Source of the DNA: Gammaproteobacteria bacterium | Lineage (GTDB): Bacteria > Pseudomonadota > Gammaproteobacteria > Pseudomonadales > Halomonadaceae | Assembly: GCA_023485185.1 (NCBI GenBank) | Contig: JAMCZP010000044.1 | Location: 1-8,231 of the forward strand | Reading direction: 5' to 3' | DNA: 8,231 nt | Part shown: positions 4,889-8,231 of the stretch, in pieces | Layout of the letters: each line of letters begins with the position of its first letter | How positions within the stretch are numbered: position 1 is the first letter of the stretch | Translations under genes and position numbers: made by a program | The notes under the pieces: generated by a model | Seen by the model: only the letters and a program-made list of their open reading frames with translations | Databases searched by the model: none | What the model was told of the DNA's origin: nothing

Positions 4889-7174
4889 ATGACTGATAGA
4901 ACAAACCCTCACAGGCAGTCACTGCTTCAAGACACCGGCCTCCTGGTTATCTATAGAGACCCGGTAACGCCCCCCGTACCTGCCCCAGGACAACCGGGTA
5001 CACTCTCCAATTTCACGCCAAAAGAGCCTGAGTTGTTCATCGCCGTACTGAGCGATAGCCATATTCTGGCATTCAATGGCCACGTGGATCTGGGCACCGG
5101 TATACGCACAGCGCTGGCACAAATTGTCGCTGAAGAATTGAGTGTGGCTTTCGACAGCGTCACGATGGTGCTGGGCAACCCCTTTGAAGTACCCAATCAA
5201 GGGCCTACGATTGCCAGCGCGACCATACAAATTACCGCGGAACCCCTGCGCCGTGCAGCGGCACAAGCGCGGGAGTACCTGCTCACGCTAGCGGCTAGCC
5301 GTCTGGGCGTTGAGCGCGAGACACTTCACTGCCAAGCTGGCTTCATCAACACCAATGATAAGCACACCAGCGATAAACATCCTCCGCCAGTAAGCTATGG
5401 CGAGCTACTCGCTGGCGCTCGCCATGCCTTGAAATTAGCTGACAGCGCGCCCCTCAAGCCCATCAGTGATTACACGTTAGTGGGGAAATCTACCTCCCGT
5501 GTGGATATTCCTGACAAAGTCACCGGCAAACTAACCTTTGTGCACGACTTACGCTTACCGGGCATGGTGCACGGACGAGTGATCCGGCCCCCTTATGTGG
5601 GTCATGATCGCGGTGATTTTATAGGCACTAGCTTAGTGGCCGTTGATGAAAGCTCCGTGGCTAACTGCCCCGGGCTGATTAAAGTCGTTGTTATCGGTGA
5701 CTTCGTCGGCGTCGTTGCCGAGCGGGAGGAGCAAGCCGCTGAGGCCGCGAAACAGCTTAAGGTCGAGTGGCGCCCTGTTGTCGGCTTGCCTCAACTGGAT
5801 AATATCGAGCAAGCGCTGTTGGAGCTGCCCAGCAAGCAGCGCATCCTGCTCGAAGAGGGCGACCTAGACAGCGCCCTTGCCACCGCGAGTCATCAGCTTA
5901 ATCGCAGCTATGTATGGCCTTTCCAACTGCATGGCTCCATAGGCCCCTCTTGCTCGGTAGCCGACGCCCAAGAATGTGCACTTCACGTTTGGTCTGGAAC
6001 ACAAAACCCACATAGCCTACGTGCAGACCTTGCGCGGCTGACCGGGCTTGATGAAAGCGTCATCACCATCACGCGAATGGAAACCTCGGGCTGCTATGGG
6101 CGTAACTGCGCTGATGACGTCGGTGCTGATGCAGTGCTGCTTTCCCAAGCGGTGGGTCGCCCCGTGCGCGTGCAATTAACTCGCGAGCAGGAACACACTT
6201 GGGAGCCAAAAGGGGCGGCCCAGTTTATGGCCATTCAAGGTGGCTTGAATGCTGAAGGTAGCCCAACAGGCTATCGCTTTAGTTCGCGCTACCCATCTAA
6301 CAGTGCACCCACCTTGGCACTCTTGCTGACCGGGGCCGCGCCACCTGTCGATATCCCCTTCGAAATGGGTGATCGAACATCAGTACCGCCCTACCGCTAC
6401 CCGCATCGGCAGATTATTTGTGAAGATGTCCCCACCCTAGTGCGCGCCTCCTGGCTACGCGGTGTTTCAGCGTTGCCCAATACGTTCGCTCACGAAAGCT
6501 ATATCGATGAACTTGCCTATTTAGCGGGGGTAGATCCTGTTGCCTATCGCTTGCGCTACTTGACTGACGACCGCGCCGGCGAGCTTGTCGAAGCACTTAT
6601 CAAACGTGCGAACTGGCAGCCCAGCATCGCCAACGCTAACCCACTAAGCGATGGTGATTGGCGCTATGGCCGCGGCTTCGCTTATGCCCAATACGTGCAT
6701 AGTAAATTTCCGGGCTTTGGCGCGGCGCTCGCTGCCTGGGTGATTGAACTTAAGGTCAATGTGCAGAGTGGCCGTATCGTTGTCGAACAGCTATACGTCG
6801 GCCAGGATGCCGGTCTCATGGTAAACCCTGCGGGTGTGCGCCATCAGGTACACGGCAATGTGATCCAGATGCTCAGCCGCACGCTAAAGGAGCGGGTAAC
6901 CTTTGAAGAGGGCTTACCCACCAGCAAGGAATGGGGCGGTTACCCCATCCTACGTTTTTCGGAGCTTCCTCCAATCGACGTTATGCTGCTTGACCGCCCA
7001 GAGCTGCCGCCCTTAGGCGTTGGCGAATCTGCCTCACTGCCTGGGGCGCCCGCGATTGCCAACGCCCTCTTCGATGCCACCGGGGTAAGATTCACTCATC
7101 CACCCTTTACCCCAGACGCCGTTCGCAAGACACTGGAAAGCTCCTTCAGCTACTCCATGGACGACGTTAGCTAA
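4889..7174 (+). CDS. nicB: Molybdopterin-binding hydroxylase subunit, NicB/IorB type, without cytochrome domain
   Basis: A 761-residue molybdenum hydroxylase large subunit. It most resembles NicB (nicotinate dehydrogenase) and IorB (isoquinoline 1-oxidoreductase), which insert a water-derived hydroxyl into an N-heterocycle. The permuted order of this group is visible. A cofactor-binding segment comes first, GHVDLGTGIRTALAQIVAEEL (64-84). Next is the a/b hammerhead, GKSTSRVDIPDKVTG (199-213) and FVHDLRLPGMVHGRVIRPP (217-235). The main binding domain follows with FQLHGSIGPSCSVAD (345-359), WSGTQNPHSLRADL (368-381), SGCYGRNCADDVGADA (400-415) and FAHESYIDELA (533-543). The C-terminal GVGESASLPGAPAIANALFDATG (710-732) holds Glu713, the expected catalytic Glu. 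The protein ends there. The multi-haem cytochrome c extension of the roughly 1200-residue Pseudomonas NicB is absent, and no CxxCH is present. No 2Fe-2S subunit is adjacent. No Tat or Sec signal is seen. Its stop overlaps the XdhC start. Nicotinate is the likeliest substrate; picolinate or another pyridine is possible. Confidence 0.88.
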   Translation: MTDRTNPHRQSLLQDTGLLVIYRDPVTPPVPAPGQPGTLSNFTPKEPELFIAVLSDSHILAFNGHVDLGTGIRTALAQIVAEELSVAFDSVTMVLGNPFEVPNQGPTIASATIQITAEPLRRAAAQAREYLLTLAASRLGVERETLHCQAGFINTNDKHTSDKHPPPVSYGELLAGARHALKLADSAPLKPISDYTLVGKSTSRVDIPDKVTGKLTFVHDLRLPGMVHGRVIRPPYVGHDRGDFIGTSLVAVDESSVANCPGLIKVVVIGDFVGVVAEREEQAAEAAKQLKVEWRPVVGLPQLDNIEQALLELPSKQRILLEEGDLDSALATASHQLNRSYVWPFQLHGSIGPSCSVADAQECALHVWSGTQNPHSLRADLARLTGLDESVITITRMETSGCYGRNCADDVGADAVLLSQAVGRPVRVQLTREQEHTWEPKGAAQFMAIQGGLNAEGSPTGYRFSSRYPSNSAPTLALLLTGAAPPVDIPFEMGDRTSVPPYRYPHRQIICEDVPTLVRASWLRGVSALPNTFAHESYIDELAYLAGVDPVAYRLRYLTDDRAGELVEALIKRANWQPSIANANPLSDGDWRYGRGFAYAQYVHSKFPGFGAALAAWVIELKVNVQSGRIVVEQLYVGQDAGLMVNPAGVRHQVHGNVIQMLSRTLKERVTFEEGLPTSKEWGGYPILRFSELPPIDVMLLDRPELPPLGVGESASLPGAPAIANALFDATGVRFTHPPFTPDAVRKTLESSFSYSMDDVS

Positions 7175-8142
7175 TGCACCATCTAGATCTCCAGGTTATT
7201 GAACGCGCACTGAAATGGGCCAATCAGGGGCTGACGGTATGGCTCTGTACGGTATTAAAAACCTTTGGTTCGTCACCCAGAGAACCGGGCGCCATGCTGG
7301 CCACCTGTCAATCAGGCGACTACGTTGGCTCACTGTCAGGAGGATGTGTCGAAGAGGACTTCATCGCACGGCTACAAAAGGGTGAGTTTGACGAGCCGGT
7401 GAAACGGGTGCGCTATGGTGGCGAGGATGGCTTAGCGAATATTCGTTTACCCTGCGGAGGCAGCCTCGAAGTACTGGTCGAACGGCTAGTGCCAAATACC
7501 GAAAACCTCACACACCTTGAAGTGATGCATGCCACGCTACTGGGGCGCCAACCGCTAACCCGCAGTATCAAATTGGATGCCAGCGGCAAGCGCTTTAACC
7601 CCTCGAATATCGCCGATCCCGCCGTTACTTTCGATACGGCTAGCGTCAATATCCGCATCGGGCCAGCGCTACGCCTGATCATCGCAGGGATCTCCTCGAT
7701 TTCTTCGCCCTGTGCGCTGTTCGCTAATTCATTAGGTTTTGAAGTGATTGTTTGCGACCCCAGAGACGAGGCTCGCAAGAACTTCAACGTACCCGGTGTG
7801 GAAATACAGGCCGTGCTGCCTTCGGTATTTATCGCCTCAGGGGGCTGTCATGCCAATACGGCCGTTGTTGCTTTAACCCATGACCCGCGCATTGATGATT
7901 TAGCCATGATTGAAGCCGTCCGCACCGATGCCTTTTACATTGGCGTGATGGGCTCCCTCCAGACGTCGCAACAACGCGCCGAACGGCTGCTGCGTTCTGG
8001 TGGCCTAACGGAAGCTCAAATAGACAGAATTACCATGCCGATTGGGCTTAATCTAGGGAGTAAAACACCTGCGGAGATTGCGCTAGCCGTGATGGCCGAT
8101 ATTGTTCGTCTTTATCGTGGTAAAGCACGTAATGAGTTATAG
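7174..8142 (+). CDS. XdhC/CoxI-family molybdenum cofactor insertion protein
   Basis: A 322-residue XdhC-family accessory protein. XdhC proteins bind molybdenum cofactor, promote its sulfuration and load it into hydroxylases of the xanthine dehydrogenase class. The N-terminal domain has the family signature FGSSPREPGAMLA (31-43), GSLSGGCVEEDF (52-63) and LPCGGSLEVLVE (92-103), including the Cys of GGCVE and PCGG. The C-terminal Rossmann-like domain has VIVCDPRDEAR (191-201), VVALTHDPRIDDLAMIEA (231-248), DAFYIGVMGS (252-261) and PIGLNLGSKTPAEIALAVMADI (289-310). The usual GAGxxS dinucleotide-type loop at the start of this domain reads AGISSIS (171-177), with the second glycine missing. GSRR near 260 reads GSLQ. 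The ATG overlaps the TAA of the preceding gene (TAATG), so translation is probably coupled and the protein most likely serves that enzyme. I leave the symbol blank because this is not a xanthine dehydrogenase operon. Confidence 0.9.
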   Translation: MHHLDLQVIERALKWANQGLTVWLCTVLKTFGSSPREPGAMLATCQSGDYVGSLSGGCVEEDFIARLQKGEFDEPVKRVRYGGEDGLANIRLPCGGSLEVLVERLVPNTENLTHLEVMHATLLGRQPLTRSIKLDASGKRFNPSNIADPAVTFDTASVNIRIGPALRLIIAGISSISSPCALFANSLGFEVIVCDPRDEARKNFNVPGVEIQAVLPSVFIASGGCHANTAVVALTHDPRIDDLAMIEAVRTDAFYIGVMGSLQTSQQRAERLLRSGGLTEAQIDRITMPIGLNLGSKTPAEIALAVMADIVRLYRGKARNEL

Positions 8143-8231
8143 CGACATTGCACTCACTGCAGAAACATTTGTTAAGAAAAGCAGCTCTCTTTTTTCAAAA
8201 CATTACGTGATCTTATTCTTTTTGATATATT
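8143..8231. other. AT-rich non-coding tail
   Basis: These 89 bp after the XdhC-family gene hold no gene. A run of six T (8190-8195) follows only a weak AT-rich stem (8175-8181 with 8189-8195), which is not a convincing terminator. TATATT at the very end (8226-8231) resembles a -10 box but lacks a good -35. The stretch could belong to the upstream region of a gene beyond the window. Confidence 0.5.

Noticed and set aside
4919..5266. 115-codon minus-strand open frame inside the nicB-like gene
   Set aside because: It is antisense to clearly conserved NicB motifs, with no start context or recognisable domain.
8175..8195. Possible intrinsic terminator after the XdhC-family gene
   Set aside because: The stem is weak, AT-rich and contains a wobble pair, although a run of six T is present.
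8203..8231. Promoter ending in TATATT at the window edge
   Set aside because: The expected -35 position reads TTACGT, a poor match, and the downstream gene is not visible.
1..8231. tRNA, rRNA, CRISPR array, insertion sequence or phage features
   Set aside because: I saw no cloverleaf-like elements, spaced repeat arrays, transposase motifs or terminal repeats; the window is nearly fully explained by catabolic and transport genes.

Overview
This window reads as one catabolic locus of a Gram-negative bacterium that breaks down a pyridine carboxylic acid through the maleamate branch, with nicotinate as the best guess for the substrate. A free-living proteobacterium, possibly a Halomonas-like gammaproteobacterium, fits the moderate GC content, the periplasmic TctC/Bug-type binding protein and the gene set. 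The taxonomic guess is inference only.

Layout. Bases 1-960 (+) carry the last 80 codons of a maleate cis-trans isomerase (nicE), followed after 22 bp by maleamate amidohydrolase (nicF). After a 142-bp spacer comes a complete tripartite tricarboxylate transporter on the same strand: tctC (1103-2077), tctB (start re-set to ATG 2098, ending 2640) and tctA (2662-4182). A MarR-family regulator resembling NicR lies on the minus strand (4190-4678) and converges on tctA with a 7-bp gap. A 210-bp divergent control region (4679-4888) follows, with three inverted repeats, one of them a perfect 18-bp palindrome. Then come a NicB/IorB-type molybdopterin-binding hydroxylase subunit (4889-7174) and an XdhC-family cofactor-insertion protein (7174-8142), joined by a TAATG stop/start overlap. 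The last 89 bp are AT-rich and hold no gene I can support.

How the genes fit. In the known nicotinate pathway, a molybdenum hydroxylase makes 6-hydroxynicotinate, NicC makes 2,5-dihydroxypyridine, NicX opens the ring to N-formylmaleamate, NicD deformylates it to maleamate, NicF yields maleate plus ammonia, and NicE yields fumarate. The window has the first step (in part) and the last two. NicC, NicX and NicD are not here and would be expected upstream of nicE or elsewhere. The transporter probably imports the pyridine acid or a pathway dicarboxylate. The MarR protein probably represses from the divergent region and is released by a pathway intermediate.

Points of interest. The molybdenum subunit lacks the C-terminal cytochrome c extension of Pseudomonas NicB and has no 2Fe-2S partner gene beside it. 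A TTT system is placed where characterised nic clusters have other kinds of transporter. The XdhC protein has an altered glycine motif in its Rossmann domain. The divergent region holds a clear candidate operator. Picolinate and related pyridine acids funnel into the same lower pathway, so the substrate is not settled by this window.
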